Positions 48,344 through 57,705 are shown, numbered from the stretch's first letter. The stretch is DNA of 64,000 nt from Deinococcus radiophilus (GCF_020889625.1 NZ_CP086380.1:763001-827000), one strand, 5' to 3'. Notes: generated by a model from the letters alone, not told the origin. Numbers and translations are program-made.

Positions 48344-49474
48344 TCAGGCTTTATCGTTGCTGCCTGACTCAGGCTTTTTGTCGTTCATGCTTGCGGGTGC
48401 TTCAGCGCCGGTCTTGGGATTGCCGCTGTCCTTGGAGGCGTCGCCAGTGGCGTCCACACTCTTGTTGGCCGTGGTAAAAGGCTTCTCGTCCTTCTTCGGC
48501 CCTTCAATCCAGACTTCGCCCACGCTGGCCTTGAACGAGCGACCTACGCGCTCCAGGTGATGGCGGGCGTCGGGAGAGACTTTCTCCACGCCTTGTAGCA
48601 CAGCGGTGCGGGCTTCCGGCATACGGGCCAGGGCCACGGCACCGGCACCCAGCAGCAACAGCAGAGCTGCGCCGCCGCCCATACCGCCTTCGGAACGCGC
48701 CTGACGCTCGGCCAGACGTTTTTGCTTCATCACGTCTTTCTCGAAGCGGGCAAATTCACGCTCGGCTTCTTTCTGCAGGGGGGCCAATCGCTTGGCGACG
48801 GTTTTTTCCAGCTTCTGGGGGTTCCAGTGGCGCTGGCCGCGGCGCAGGTCGCGCTCCACGTCACGGCGGGCGCGCTTCAGGTCACGCTCCATCTGGTTCC
48901 GGCGGTCTTCCAGCTCATCGCCGCTGCGACTCAGGAAACCCAGGAAGCTGCCGTGAGCGTCATCCAGCGTCTCTTCGGCGTCGCTGCGAAGGCTGCGGAC
49001 CGTCCGGCGAGCGTCTTTGGCCACCGAGCGGTAGCGGTCCTCACCCTGATCGGCCAGGCGCATGGCGGTGCGGCGGGCATCTTTACGGACATCCTGGAAA
49101 GTGTCTTCGGCTTGTTCGGCGCGGCTGGCCCACTCTTTCTGGGCCTCTTTGGCCAGACGGGCAGCGCGCTCACCGGCCGTTTCCAGCAGGCCCTGGGCGC
49201 GCTGCATCAGGTCCTGGCCGTCATTCTCCTGCCAGTCATGCAGGGCATGTTGGCCCTCGCGGGCCAGGCGGCGGGCGCCATGTTCGGCGCGGGTGGCGGC
49301 GACACTCAGTACCGGCACGACTTCTTCTTCCAGCAGCTCCAGACCGTGGTCATAGGCATAGCGGGTGCCGCCTACCACACGGTCACGCAGGTTGCGGTCC
49401 AGCAGCAGCGCGGCCAGGCCGCCCATCAAGATCAGATTGGATGCCGAGATCCCAGATTTTTTGGTCATGTTCAC
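48344..49474 (-). CDS. Long helical, charged membrane-associated protein (YtxH/apolipoprotein-like)
   Basis: It has 376 residues. A short N-terminal hydrophobic segment (SNLILMGGLAALLLDRNLRD) precedes about 220 residues of Arg/Glu/Asp-rich amphipathic helix with near-repeats such as DVRKDARRTAMRLADQGEDR and SVAKDARRTVRSLRSDAEET. A second hydrophobic segment (GGGAALLLLLGAGAVALAR) and a Lys/Asp/Ser-rich disordered tail follow. The design resembles stress-related YtxH, LEA-like or apolipoprotein-like proteins; a role in envelope or desiccation protection is only conjecture. GTG at 49474 and ATG at 49468 are both usable after AAAGGAG. Confidence 0.7.
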   Translation of the reverse strand: MNMTKKSGISASNLILMGGLAALLLDRNLRDRVVGGTRYAYDHGLELLEEEVVPVLSVAATRAEHGARRLAREGQHALHDWQENDGQDLMQRAQGLLETAGERAARLAKEAQKEWASRAEQAEDTFQDVRKDARRTAMRLADQGEDRYRSVAKDARRTVRSLRSDAEETLDDAHGSFLGFLSRSGDELEDRRNQMERDLKRARRDVERDLRRGQRHWNPQKLEKTVAKRLAPLQKEAEREFARFEKDVMKQKRLAERQARSEGGMGGGAALLLLLGAGAVALARMPEARTAVLQGVEKVSPDARHHLERVGRSFKASVGEVWIEGPKKDEKPFTTANKSVDATGDASKDSGNPKTGAEAPASMNDKKPESGSNDKA

Positions 49475-49640
49475 TACACTCCTTTAACCCCCGCAGTCTA
49501 GACCAAAGCGCCGCTCAGCCTTGGGAAACCTTAAACTCCGCCTAAGTTTTCTGGTCGGATGAGGGCCAGGGCCGAAGGTGATCTGCAAGTTGCACTGCCG
49601 ATTGTCGCTATCTCCCAACAGTGCGCTGGGGCCACTGCGC

Positions 49641-49646
49641 TAAACT
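49641..49646 (+). promoter_or_regulatory. -10 box (TAAACT) of recN, leaderless layout
   Basis: TAAACT ends six bases before the GTG start. No RDRM-type DdrO operator is seen here. Confidence 0.5.
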
Positions 49647-49652
49647 GCGCGG

Positions 49653-51320
49653 GTGAATCGCCGCCCCGCCGCTCATCCCACCCTGACTCGCCTGGAAGTG
49701 CAAGCGCTGGCCACCATAGATACGCTGGAGCTGGACCTGGGCGGCGGCCTGAGCGTGTTTACCGGCGAAACGGGGGCTGGCAAAAGCATCATCGTGGACG
49801 CGTTGGGCCTGCTGCTGGGCGAGCGGGCCCGGACCGATCTGATTCGGCGTGGCGAAGACCAGCTGCTGGTCACAGGTTTCTGGCAAGCGGAGGGGGAGGA
49901 AGCGATCAGCTCACGGCGCGTCAGCCGTCAGGGCCGCTCGGTGGCACGCCTGGACGGCGAAGTGGTCGCGCTGCGGGAGCTGTCGGGCTGGACAGCGGAG
50001 CGCCTGACCATCCACTGGCAGCACTCAGCGGTCAGTCTGCTGACCCACGCCTCACAGCGCCGCCTGCTGGACTCGCGCTGCCGGGAGCAGGCCCAGGCCT
50101 ATGCCGGAGCGTATGCGGCCTGGCAAGCGGCGGCGGCTCGACTGGAGCGTTTGCAAGCCGGTCAGCGTGAGCGGGCGCGCACCCTGGACCTGTTGCAGTA
50201 TCAGGTCACTGAAATCCGGGAAGTGGCCCCAGCAATTGGCGAAGAAGAACCCCTGCAGGCCCAACTCTCGCGCCTGACGCACCAAGAAGCCATTGCCGGC
50301 GCTGCCGAGGGCACCCTGGAACTGCTCTCGGATGGTGAGGTCAGCGCTGAGGGGCTGCTTCAGAGTGCGGCGCGGACCCTGGCCGCTGGGGCACGGCATG
50401 ATGAGGTTTCCGCCCAACTGCTAGAAGAATTGCGCTCGGCCCTAGAAAGTGTGGCTGCCCTGGTGCCCGAACTGAGAACCATTGCCGAGGCCAGCGCTCC
50501 TGACCCTGAGGAAGTCGCGCAGATAGAAGGACGCCTCGCGGCACTGGGCAAGCTGCGGAACAAGTACGGCCCTGAGCTGAGCGATGTCCTGACCTTTCTC
50601 ACTCAGGCCGAAGCCGAACTGGAAGGCCTGAGTCGGGACGAGGCCGATGCCGGATCGCTGGAAGGTGAAGTGGCCCGCCTCTACGCCGAGTTGCAGACGG
50701 TGGGGGCCGAACTGGACCAGGCCCGTACTCAGGCCGCCCACCCGCTGGCCGAAAGTCTGCTGGCCGTGATCCGTGAGCTGGGGATGCCTCATGCCCGCCT
50801 GGAATTCGGCCTGACCCTGTTGCCGCAGCCCACGTCTGGGGGTCTGAGCGACGTGACCCTGATTTTCAGCGCCAACCCCGGCGAAAATATGGGTCCGCTG
50901 GCCGAAGTGGCGTCAGGGGGTGAGCTGTCGCGGGTGATGCTGGCCATCAGCACCGTGGTTGGTGCCGACACCCCGGTGGTTATTTTTGATGAGGTGGACG
51001 CCGGTATCGGTGGGGCAGCGGCAGTGGCGGTGGCCGACCAACTGGCGACCCTAGGCAAAGGGCGGCAGGTCATGGTGGTCACGCACTTGGCGCAGATCGC
51101 GGCCCGTGCCGATCACCACTACCGCGTAGAGAAAGAAGTCCTGGGGGGCCGTACCATCAGCCGGGTCCGCCGCCTGGACCCCGCCGAGCGCGAGGCAGAA
51201 CTGGCCCGCATGCTGGGCGGGCAGACCTCCGGCGCTGCCCTGGACCACGCCCGTGAGCTCTTGGAACAGGGAGCTGGAGTGGCAAAAGCGTCAACTAAGC
51301 GCCGCGTTGCCCGTGGCTAA
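49653..51320 (+). CDS. recN: DNA repair protein RecN
   Basis: SMC-like ATPase for double-strand-break repair and end cohesion. It has 555 residues. Walker A VFTGETGAGKSIIVDALGLL near 35-54, coiled coils near 150-200 and 290-350, ABC signature VASGGELSRVMLAIS near 425, and Walker B VVIFDEVDAGIGG near 445. HLAQIAARADHHYRVEK follows the switch. GTG start with a -10 box six bases upstream. Confidence 0.96.
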   Translation: MNRRPAAHPTLTRLEVQALATIDTLELDLGGGLSVFTGETGAGKSIIVDALGLLLGERARTDLIRRGEDQLLVTGFWQAEGEEAISSRRVSRQGRSVARLDGEVVALRELSGWTAERLTIHWQHSAVSLLTHASQRRLLDSRCREQAQAYAGAYAAWQAAAARLERLQAGQRERARTLDLLQYQVTEIREVAPAIGEEEPLQAQLSRLTHQEAIAGAAEGTLELLSDGEVSAEGLLQSAARTLAAGARHDEVSAQLLEELRSALESVAALVPELRTIAEASAPDPEEVAQIEGRLAALGKLRNKYGPELSDVLTFLTQAEAELEGLSRDEADAGSLEGEVARLYAELQTVGAELDQARTQAAHPLAESLLAVIRELGMPHARLEFGLTLLPQPTSGGLSDVTLIFSANPGENMGPLAEVASGGELSRVMLAISTVVGADTPVVIFDEVDAGIGGAAAVAVADQLATLGKGRQVMVVTHLAQIAARADHHYRVEKEVLGGRTISRVRRLDPAEREAELARMLGGQTSGAALDHARELLEQGAGVAKASTKRRVARG

Positions 51321-51401
51321 GGGCGAGGACGTGACTCATTCACGCCCCTCAACTAAAGAGCACCCCAGGACCGCTTTCAGGCATACGTCACCTTTGGTCC
51401 G

Positions 51402-51407
51402 TATGCT
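51402..51407 (+). promoter_or_regulatory. -10 box (TATGCT) of the PrcB-domain gene, leaderless layout
   Basis: TATGCT ends six bases before the ATG at 51414. Confidence 0.5.
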
Positions 51408-51413
51408 GAGGGT

Positions 51414-52502
51414 ATGAGTCAAAAAATGATGATGGTGCTGGGTGCGGCCTTGTTGGGTGGTTGCGCCATGACCGGACCCACGGGGTTGAGTGTTCATGAA
51501 GCGCTGCTGTATGGGGATGTGCAGCAACGCTTGGCCTGGGTCTACGGTGATCTGGACGGCACGGGCCAGGCCGAAATCAGCTTAGGCGGAGACCGCTTCG
51601 CTCTGAGTCGGGCGGCGGGAAGCAACTCTGGCAGCGCCTTGCTGGTGGGTGGCCGCAGCGCCTATTCCTCTAACACCCTGAGTGGTGCCGTGGCCCAGCC
51701 CAAGGTGATCCGCACTGCCGCTGGCCTGTTTGATGTCGCCAGTGCAGGTGGGATCAGCGAGCTCTACTACACCGATGGGCGCAACTGGTATCTGCTGAAT
51801 GCCACTGCGGGTTCAGGTATCTCGGCGCAGGCGGTAGCTGGACTGCAAGGGGCAGGTGAACTGACCCCTGAAGAAGCCGCCACCTTGACGCGTTCGCTGT
51901 CTGGTCAGGGCTCGCTGGCCGTCGGTGTACTCTCGCCCAGCAGCGTGCCGGATGACCGCCTGAAAGTAGAACCTGCCCCGCAGGAACACCGGCTGACTGC
52001 CCTGAGCGTGATCCGTGTGGGCCGCAGCAGCGCCAGCCCCATGCCCATGCCGACGCCGACTCCCGCTCCTACCCCAACCCCGGAGCCAGGAGGCAACGTG
52101 AGTGATATCAGCTACCGCATCGTAGATCAGGGCAACAATGCCACGGCCAGTGCGCCGGGAGTACAGGTCGCTACCACCGCTGCTCAGGCCCAAGCTCTGT
52201 ACGCCGTTGCCTACGGTAACCAGACCTCCCGTCCCTCTGCCCCTGCCATGACGGGCAAGACTTTGGTCGGCATCTTTATGGGTACGCGCAATACCGGTGG
52301 GTATTCGGTAGATGTGGCTTCGGTGACGGCGGCGGGAGGCCGTGTGACGGTGAACGTCCGCGAAGAAACCCCTGGGTCTGATTCCTTTACCACCCAGGCG
52401 CTGACCAGCCCCTGGATCATCGTAGAGCTGAGCGGTTCTTTCACGGATGTGCAGGTGCAGGGTCTGGGCCGCAGTGCGGGCATCGGCGGCGTGGACCGCT
52501 AA
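51414..52502 (+). CDS. Lipoprotein with C-terminal PrcB-like domain
   Basis: It has 362 residues. Lipoprotein signal MMMVLGAALLGGCAMTG (lipobox LGGC) is followed by a domain of about 180 residues of unknown type. A low-complexity linker of MPMPTPTPAPTPTPEP near 205-220 comes next, then a domain ending KTLVGIFMGTRNTGGYSVDV...ETPGSDSFTTQALTSPWIIV. The last part has the TGGY and P-x-x-T-x-P layout of PrcB_C, first named from a Treponema protease-complex subunit. No protease gene is adjacent. Role unknown. Confidence 0.75.
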   Translation: MSQKMMMVLGAALLGGCAMTGPTGLSVHEALLYGDVQQRLAWVYGDLDGTGQAEISLGGDRFALSRAAGSNSGSALLVGGRSAYSSNTLSGAVAQPKVIRTAAGLFDVASAGGISELYYTDGRNWYLLNATAGSGISAQAVAGLQGAGELTPEEAATLTRSLSGQGSLAVGVLSPSSVPDDRLKVEPAPQEHRLTALSVIRVGRSSASPMPMPTPTPAPTPTPEPGGNVSDISYRIVDQGNNATASAPGVQVATTAAQAQALYAVAYGNQTSRPSAPAMTGKTLVGIFMGTRNTGGYSVDVASVTAAGGRVTVNVREETPGSDSFTTQALTSPWIIVELSGSFTDVQVQGLGRSAGIGGVDR

Positions 52503-52515
52503 GACCTCCTTCTTC

Positions 52516-52553
52516 CATGCCCCAGTCTGCAGGTGGCTGGGGCACTTTTTTTG
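52516..52553 (+). terminator. Rho-independent terminator
   Basis: TGCCCCAG/CTGGGGCA stem with an 11-base loop, then CTTTTTTT. Confidence 0.9.
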
Positions 52554-52574
52554 GCTCCTGCGCGGCCTGACCTT

Positions 52575-52580
52575 TACAAT
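52575..52580 (+). promoter_or_regulatory. -10 box (TACAAT) of the AroE-like gene, leaderless layout
   Basis: TACAAT ends six bases before the ATG at 52587; the box lies right behind a terminator, so it must be the gene's own. Confidence 0.55.
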
Positions 52581-52586
52581 CGGAAC

Positions 52587-53360
52587 ATGTCCCGTGCAGA
52601 TTCTTTTCCTCCTGTGATCGGCCTCCTGGGTGCGCCGCCCGCTGCCGCACAGGCGCTCTCACGACTGGGTTTTCAGGCTTTGTCGCTCCCGGTAGGGAAC
52701 CTGGGGGGATCGCTGCTGGCCTGTCAGACCCTGGGGATCGGCGGAGTGCTGGTTCACAGCACCTTTGAGGAAGCTGCCTTTGCCGCCACCGAGTCGGATG
52801 AGGCGGCCCGCCGCGCTGGCAAGGTAGACGCCATTGCCCTCCCGACGGGTGCATTGGCGGGGCAGGTATTGGGCACCTATACGCTGACCGAAGCCCTGAG
52901 TGACGCGGTTGCTGCCACCCACTACTCTGCGCGTGGTGCGACGGCCCTGATGATTGGGCATGGCCCCGATCTGGCTGCCGTGTTGCCGCTGACCCGCCTG
53001 GGTTTCTCACAGGTCGGATTCGTGGCCGACCACTTGCCTGCCGCCGAGCGCCTTAGCCGTGAAGTGCCTGCCGGGACAGCCACCTACGCCCTGAGCCGCC
53101 GGGACAGCGCCCTGCAAACCCTGGCCGAGCGGGCCGATCTGATCGTGGTGGCTGGGGGCAGCGTTCCCCCCGGTGTCCTGCAGCCATATCACACGTTGCT
53201 GGATCTGACCGGGAGGGTGCCTGCCGGGTCAGCCACACAGCTTCAGCTGGATGAACTTCCAGGTTTGCGCCTTTCTCAGCAGTTGTTGCATGTCACCGGC
53301 CAACGCCTCAGTCCCGCCGCTCTGAGTGAGCTGGCCCAGGCCATGCAAATGGCCCGCTAA
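52587..53360 (+). CDS. Shikimate dehydrogenase-like (AroE-fold) protein, catalytic residues not conserved
   Basis: It has 257 residues starting MSRADSFPPVIGLLGAPPAA. The layout follows AroE: an N-terminal substrate-type domain (GIGGVLVHSTFEEAAFAA), a linker (KVDAIALPTGALAGQVLGTY), then a Rossmann part (GATALMIGHGPDLAAVLPLT, LGFSQVGFVADHLPAAERLS). The catalytic Lys of the NVTxPxK box and the Asp of the NTD box are replaced. I infer a diverged relative with another ligand or no activity. The AroE link is by pattern and should be treated with caution. Confidence 0.6.
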   Translation: MSRADSFPPVIGLLGAPPAAAQALSRLGFQALSLPVGNLGGSLLACQTLGIGGVLVHSTFEEAAFAATESDEAARRAGKVDAIALPTGALAGQVLGTYTLTEALSDAVAATHYSARGATALMIGHGPDLAAVLPLTRLGFSQVGFVADHLPAAERLSREVPAGTATYALSRRDSALQTLAERADLIVVAGGSVPPGVLQPYHTLLDLTGRVPAGSATQLQLDELPGLRLSQQLLHVTGQRLSPAALSELAQAMQMAR

Positions 53361-54151
53361 AGCTGCCGGGCCAGCTCCAGTGCCTCAATCAGTCCGCCTT
53401 CGTCCACGTGACCTACCCGGTGCTGGGCAGCGGCCAGCACCGCCACTTCGGCATTGCCCATCGCTACCGTGTGACCGACTACGGCCATGGCCTGCAGGTC
53501 GTTTTCTCCATCACCTACCATCATGCAGCGGTCCAGCCCTATGCCGTACTTCTGGGCGATGCTGCGGATGGCACTGCCTTTACTGACTCCTGGCGCGGTC
53601 ATAGAGACGAAAAGTGTCTCGCGCATCCGGGGGCTACCCGCCGGGTGCAGTTCCAGCCCAGATGGGGTCAAGTCCCGCACGGTGTCCAGTTCCCCGTGGC
53701 GGACCAGCCACTGTGCACGCACGACTGGGTCATGCAGCTCACTCGGCCACAGCGGTGGAAAGGGGAATCCCAGCAACTCGGCATGTTCTCTGGCCTCCTC
53801 ATCGCGCAGGGTAGAGGCGTACTGGCTGTCCGAATAGATTTCCAGCAGCCTGCCAGTCTGCGTCGCCGTTTCTAGCAACCGACTCAGTGCTGCAGCTGGA
53901 AAGGCACTACTCAGGCTCTCACCTGTGTCCACCCGCACCACTGATGCGCCGTTTTGAAAGACGTGCCAGCCGCCGGGCTGCATCCGCTCGGCATAACTGC
54001 GGGCCTGCCCAAAGGCAGGTCTCCCGGAACACAGCACCAGCTTGACCCCTGCTTCCCGAATGTAGTCCAGGGCTTCCCACACATCGTTCCGTACCACATT
54101 GGAACTGCCGACCAGTGTCCCGTCCACGTCTATACAGATCATCTGCAACAT
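53357..54151 (-). CDS. HAD-superfamily (Cof-type) phosphatase
   Basis: It has 264 residues. Motif I ICIDVDGTLVGSS near 5-16 (nucleophile Asp), motif II VLCSGRP near 40, a C2B cap near 85-190, Lys in GVSKGSAIRSIA near 193, and motif IV MMVGDGENDLQAM near 215. Typical substrates are sugar phosphates, flavin or PLP phosphates. TAGACT is seven bases before the ATG. Overlaps the end of the convergent AroE-like gene by four bases. Confidence 0.9.
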   Translation of the reverse strand: MLQMICIDVDGTLVGSSNVVRNDVWEALDYIREAGVKLVLCSGRPAFGQARSYAERMQPGGWHVFQNGASVVRVDTGESLSSAFPAAALSRLLETATQTGRLLEIYSDSQYASTLRDEEAREHAELLGFPFPPLWPSELHDPVVRAQWLVRHGELDTVRDLTPSGLELHPAGSPRMRETLFVSMTAPGVSKGSAIRSIAQKYGIGLDRCMMVGDGENDLQAMAVVGHTVAMGNAEVAVLAAAQHRVGHVDEGGLIEALELARQL

Positions 54152-54158
54152 CCGGAAC

Positions 54159-54164
54159 AGTCTA
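54159..54164 (-). promoter_or_regulatory. -10 box (TAGACT) of the HAD gene, leaderless layout
   Basis: On the minus strand TAGACT ends seven bases before the ATG at 54151. Confidence 0.5.
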
Positions 54165-54265
54165 GGCGCCCTGCCCAGTCCAAAGATTTAGTGTGCGAAT
54201 TACAAAATAAAACGACAAAGAGGAAGCCCTCCCCATACCTCAGAGGAGGACCAAGTCGGCCAAGT

Positions 54266-55597
54266 TTAGGGCGCCATTCGCGTCAGCATGCGCGGGAACG
54301 GAATCGCCTCACGGATATGGTCAATGCCGCAAATCCAGGCGATCACGCGCTCCAGGCCCATGCCAAAGCCCGCGTGTGGCACGCTGCCGTAGCGGCGCAG
54401 GTCCAGATACCATTCGAAAGCTTCCAGCGGCAGACCCTCGCCCTCAATGCGTTCGCGCAGCAAGTCATAATCGTGAATACGCTCCGAGCCGCCGATAATC
54501 TCACCGTATCCGTCGGGCGCGATCATGTCGTCGCAGAGGGCCAGGCGGGGGTCTGCGGGGTCCGGCTGCATGTAAAAAGCCTTGAAAGACGCCGGGTAGC
54601 GCTCCACAATCACCGGGCGGTCAAAGTGATAGCCCAGGATGGTTTCGTGCGGGGCGCCGAAATCGTCGCCCCACTCGACAGGTTGCACGTCGGCCTGCAC
54701 ATTTTCGGGAAGGTCGCCCGCCTCGATGTGTCCGCGGATAATATCCAGCGCGTCGGTATAGGTCACGCGGGGGTAATTGCCCTCGGCGGCTCCGGCCAAG
54801 CGGCTCACGTCGCGGCCCAGCAGCTCCAGCTCGGCGGCACATTCTTCCAGGGCGCGGCGCACCAGGAAGCTGACAAAGCGCTCCTGCAGCGCCATGTTCT
54901 GCTCGTGGTTGCTGGGGGCCACCTCGGGTTCCACCATCCAGAACTCCAGCAGGTGACGGCGGGTCTTGGACTTCTCGGCGCGGAAGGTGGGGCCAAAGGT
55001 ATACACCCGGCCGAACGCCAGCGCACCCGCTTCGGCATGCAGCTGCCCGGTCTGACTCAGGTAGGCCTTTTCCTCACCGAACATGTCAATCTCGAACAGC
55101 TCGGTGGTGCCTTCGGCGGCGTTGGGAGTGAAAAAGGGTGCGTCGAACCGCACAAAGCCCTCCGAGTGGTAAAAGTCCACGATGGCCCGTTGCACACAGT
55201 CACGCACCCGCATGATCGCCCAGGGACGGCGGTGGCGCAGGTGCAGGTGGCGGTGATCCAGCAGGAAATCCACGCCGTGTTCCTTGGGCGTGATGGGATA
55301 ATCGCCGACCACTTCGGTGAGCGCTTTCAGGTCACGCACACTGATTTCCACACCGCTGGGCGCCCGCTCATCGGCCCGCACCTCGCCGGTGACACTCAGG
55401 GACTGCTCCTGGCTCAGCCGCTTGGCGGCCTCGAATACTTCTTCGGAGACGTCGCCCTTAAAGACCGTGCCCTGCACGAAGCCTGAGCCGTCACGCAGCT
55501 TCAGAAACTGAATTTTGCCTTTGCCACTCTTGTCCTGAAGCCAGGCGGTCAAGGTGACCGTTTCGCCGATATGCTGGGGAAGTTCGGAAATCTGCAT
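54266..55597 (-). CDS. asnS: Asparaginyl-tRNA synthetase
   Basis: Class II synthetase of 443 residues. OB-fold anticodon domain first ([20 protein letters not shown]). Then motif 2 region [20 protein letters not shown] near 185 and motif 3 [20 protein letters not shown] near 410, ending [17 protein letters not shown], which agrees with Thermus-type AsnRS. The archaeal-type AspRS is the nearest alternative, but the [15 protein letters not shown] stretch favours AsnRS. TATACT lies six bases before the ATG. Confidence 0.92.
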   Translation of the reverse strand: MQISELPQHIGETVTLTAWLQDKSGKGKIQFLKLRDGSGFVQGTVFKGDVSEEVFEAAKRLSQEQSLSVTGEVRADERAPSGVEISVRDLKALTEVVGDYPITPKEHGVDFLLDHRHLHLRHRRPWAIMRVRDCVQRAIVDFYHSEGFVRFDAPFFTPNAAEGTTELFEIDMFGEEKAYLSQTGQLHAEAGALAFGRVYTFGPTFRAEKSKTRRHLLEFWMVEPEVAPSNHEQNMALQERFVSFLVRRALEECAAELELLGRDVSRLAGAAEGNYPRVTYTDALDIIRGHIEAGDLPENVQADVQPVEWGDDFGAPHETILGYHFDRPVIVERYPASFKAFYMQPDPADPRLALCDDMIAPDGYGEIIGGSERIHDYDLLRERIEGEGLPLEAFEWYLDLRRYGSVPHAGFGMGLERVIAWICGIDHIREAIPFPRMLTRMAP

Positions 55598-55603
55598 CTG
55601 CGC

Positions 55604-55609
55604 AGTATA
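55604..55609 (-). promoter_or_regulatory. -10 box (TATACT) of asnS, leaderless layout
   Basis: On the minus strand TATACT ends six bases before the asnS ATG. Confidence 0.55.
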
Positions 55610-55817
55610 GGAAATTGCTTGCGCGAGCGAACGCGAGTACCAACCACAGGCCGCCCCGTGCGTGCGGTTGCGGAAGGCAGAAGACGGAACGGTGATGGGT
55701 TCGCCGCTGGCGCATCTGATGGGGTGTCAGCGGCCTAAGACCGTGTTTGGAAAGGTTAGGGCAGGACGTACCAGCTGTTGACGCTCTGTGCCGAATCTTG
55801 CCTCGGGCATGTTCTCC

Positions 55818-56460
55818 TCACCAGCGGATGTGAGCCACGGTGCGGGGACGATTCGTAAAGTCAAAGGCCACCCGCTCTTTCAGGGCACTCCCTGGCAGCA
55901 TCAGGCCCAGCCACACGTAATTGTTGACCTCGGTGCCGCCGCAGCGGACCGGCAGCGCGAGGCGGACGTTGACCTGCTGCCCGGCTGTGTTCCAGATGGC
56001 GTAGCTGCGCTCTGCGACGCTCAGGGGAGAGGGTGCCAGCGGGCAGTCACCGCGCGGGGGCTGCCCAGTGAGGCTTTGCTCCAGTTCAGTGACGGTGCTG
56101 CCGCGCAGGGAGGACACCGCGTTGAGATAGGGGTCACGTTTCAGGGTGCTGACCACTGTGCGCTCACCGAACAGTTCACTGAGCTTCGGTACGGCTTTTC
56201 CAGCCAGCGAGAAGACTTCCATGAACGTGTAGTCTCGGCCGCAGAGGGTGCCCGTCACATTGACCGAGAGCAGCTCACCCGTGAGTGACAGCGGCGTGGC
56301 TCTGACGTCACCGTGACAGCCCCGCGCTTTCAACGAGGCCCGGAGCGAAAAGCCCGGCGCAACGATATCGCCTGTGGTCACGCGCAGAGCAGTGGCAGGA
56401 GCCGCCGGCCTGGACTGCGCCGACGAGACTGAGGAGGCTGAGCAAAAGAAGGTGTCGCAT
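55818..56460 (-). pseudogene. Secreted hypothetical protein, signal peptide out of frame with the mature part
   Basis: An ATG at 56460 opens a textbook signal peptide, MRHLLLLSLLSLVGAVQAGG, but that frame soon turns to nonsense. The adjacent frame picks up at the cleavage site as PAAPATALRVTTGDIVAPGF and runs to 55818 with about 190 coherent residues, including six Cys. A single-base change around 56395-56408 would restore one protein of about 213 residues. Without it, only a GTG at 56381 could start the mature part, with no export signal. Family not recognised. Confidence 0.6.
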
Positions 56461-56547
56461 AGAGACAGAATGTTCCGTTCAGGTGAGAAAGGAAGCCAGA
56501 CCGGCGCATTTTCCGTGTTGGCCTGTGCACGCCGCGCTTGCCAGCAA

Positions 56548-56577
56548 TGAAAAGCCCCCTCCGCAGGGGAAGAGGGC
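56548..56577 (-). terminator. Rho-independent terminator after tpiA
   Basis: On the minus strand CCCCT/AGGGG nested in GCCCTC...GAGGGGGC, then TTTTC, about 25 bases past the tpiA stop. Confidence 0.75.
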
Positions 56578-56599
56578 CGTAGGGTAGGGGCAGGCCGCC

Positions 56600-57328
56600 T
56601 TACTTCAGCGCGTCGTTCATGGCCAGCACGTCGGCCACCTTGAGGCTTGCGCCGCCCACCAGTGCGCCGTTCACGTTGGGTTTGCCGCAGATTTCAGCGA
56701 TGTTGTCGGGCTTGACGCTGCCGCCGTACAGCACCCGGATGCCCTCGGCCTGCTCAGGGTAGTACTCGCGCAGGGCGCCGCGAATCGCCGCGGCCATTTC
56801 CTCGGCGTCGTCGGCGGTCGCAGTTTTGCCGGTGCCGATGGCCCAGACGGGTTCATAAGCGATCACGACATCTGCACCGACATTTTCCAGCGAGCCGCGC
56901 AGCTGCCCCAGGGTGTGGGCGACGTGCTCACCCGCTTCGCGCACGTCCAGGCCTTCGCCCACACACACGATGGGAGTCAGTCCGCTGGCCTGCGCCTGAG
57001 CAGCCTTGGCGGCCACGTCGGCGTCGGTTTCGCCGTGATACTCGCGCCGCTCGGAGTGACCCACGATGACGTAGGTCGCCCCAACATCTTTGAGCATTGC
57101 CCCGCTGATCTCGCCGGTGTAGGCTCCACTTTCATGTTCGCTGATGTCCTGAGCGCCAAACGCCACTCCGTCAGGTAGCCCGGTAGCCAGGACCGGCAGG
57201 TTCAGCGCCGGAGCCAGCACCGCCAGTTCGGCATTGCTCACTTGCAGCCCACCTCCGAGTTCCTGCGCCCATTCCTGCGCTTCGGTGGGGGTCTTGTTCA
57301 TTTTCCAGTTCAGGGCCAGTAGGTTCAT
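56600..57328 (-). CDS. tpiA: Triosephosphate isomerase
   Basis: Interconverts DHAP and G3P. It has 242 residues. [19 protein letters not shown] with Asn/Lys near 7-9, [15 protein letters not shown] with the catalytic His near 90, [17 protein letters not shown] with the catalytic Glu near 160, and phosphate loops YGGSVKPDN and GALVGGASL. Last gene of the gapA-pgk-tpiA group; GAGGAGATGAC precedes the ATG. Confidence 0.98.
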   Translation of the reverse strand: MNLLALNWKMNKTPTEAQEWAQELGGGLQVSNAELAVLAPALNLPVLATGLPDGVAFGAQDISEHESGAYTGEISGAMLKDVGATYVIVGHSERREYHGETDADVAAKAAQAQASGLTPIVCVGEGLDVREAGEHVAHTLGQLRGSLENVGADVVIAYEPVWAIGTGKTATADDAEEMAAAIRGALREYYPEQAEGIRVLYGGSVKPDNIAEICGKPNVNGALVGGASLKVADVLAMNDALK

Positions 57329-57337
57329 GTCATCTCC

Positions 57338-57705
57338 TCAGATGGCTGCACGAAAAAAGAAAGTCGTGCGCCTGATAATTTTGCCGTTCTCTACGCGGTA
57401 CACGTCAGCAAAGCGTTCTTCTAGGGGCCGACCGTCACGGCTCTCGCCCCGGAAGATACCTACCGCCACCACGTCGCGTCGCCTGCGGCAGAGTAGGTCA
57501 CGGCAGCGACATGGTGCTGCCCCGCGCCAATGATGCGCTCGTGACGGTAAAACTCCCCGATGCGTTCCAGGCCACGCAGCGGTGCATAGCCGGGGCGCTC
57601 ATACACAGCTTCCTGGGCAAACACCTGCCCCAGCTCGTCAAAACGTGCGCCGTCAATGACGCCAAACAGCCGTTCGATCAGTTCACGGGCTTCTTGCTCG
57701 GTCAT
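57338..57705 (-). pseudogene. SnoaL/NTF2-like protein, frameshifted
   Basis: The start frame reads [20 protein letters not shown] through VAAVTYSAAGD and stops near 57460. Another frame continues at once as DVVAVGIFRGESRDGRPLEE, then RFADVYRVENGKIIRRTTFF and ends at 57338. Together they give a full NTF2-like fold of about 122 residues. The break is at GGCGACGCGACGTGG (about 57473-57487), where dropping GC would restore the frame. It begins in an ATGA overlap with a 40-codon ORF and ends ten bases before tpiA. Confidence 0.7.

Noticed and set aside
52050..52085. Short tandem repeat as a possible CRISPR or VNTR
   Set aside because: It encodes an in-frame MPMPTPTPAPTPTPEP linker; it is irregular and has no spacers.
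53954..55486. 510-codon open frame opposite asnS and the HAD gene
   Set aside because: Antisense of two well-conserved genes; no recognisable domain.
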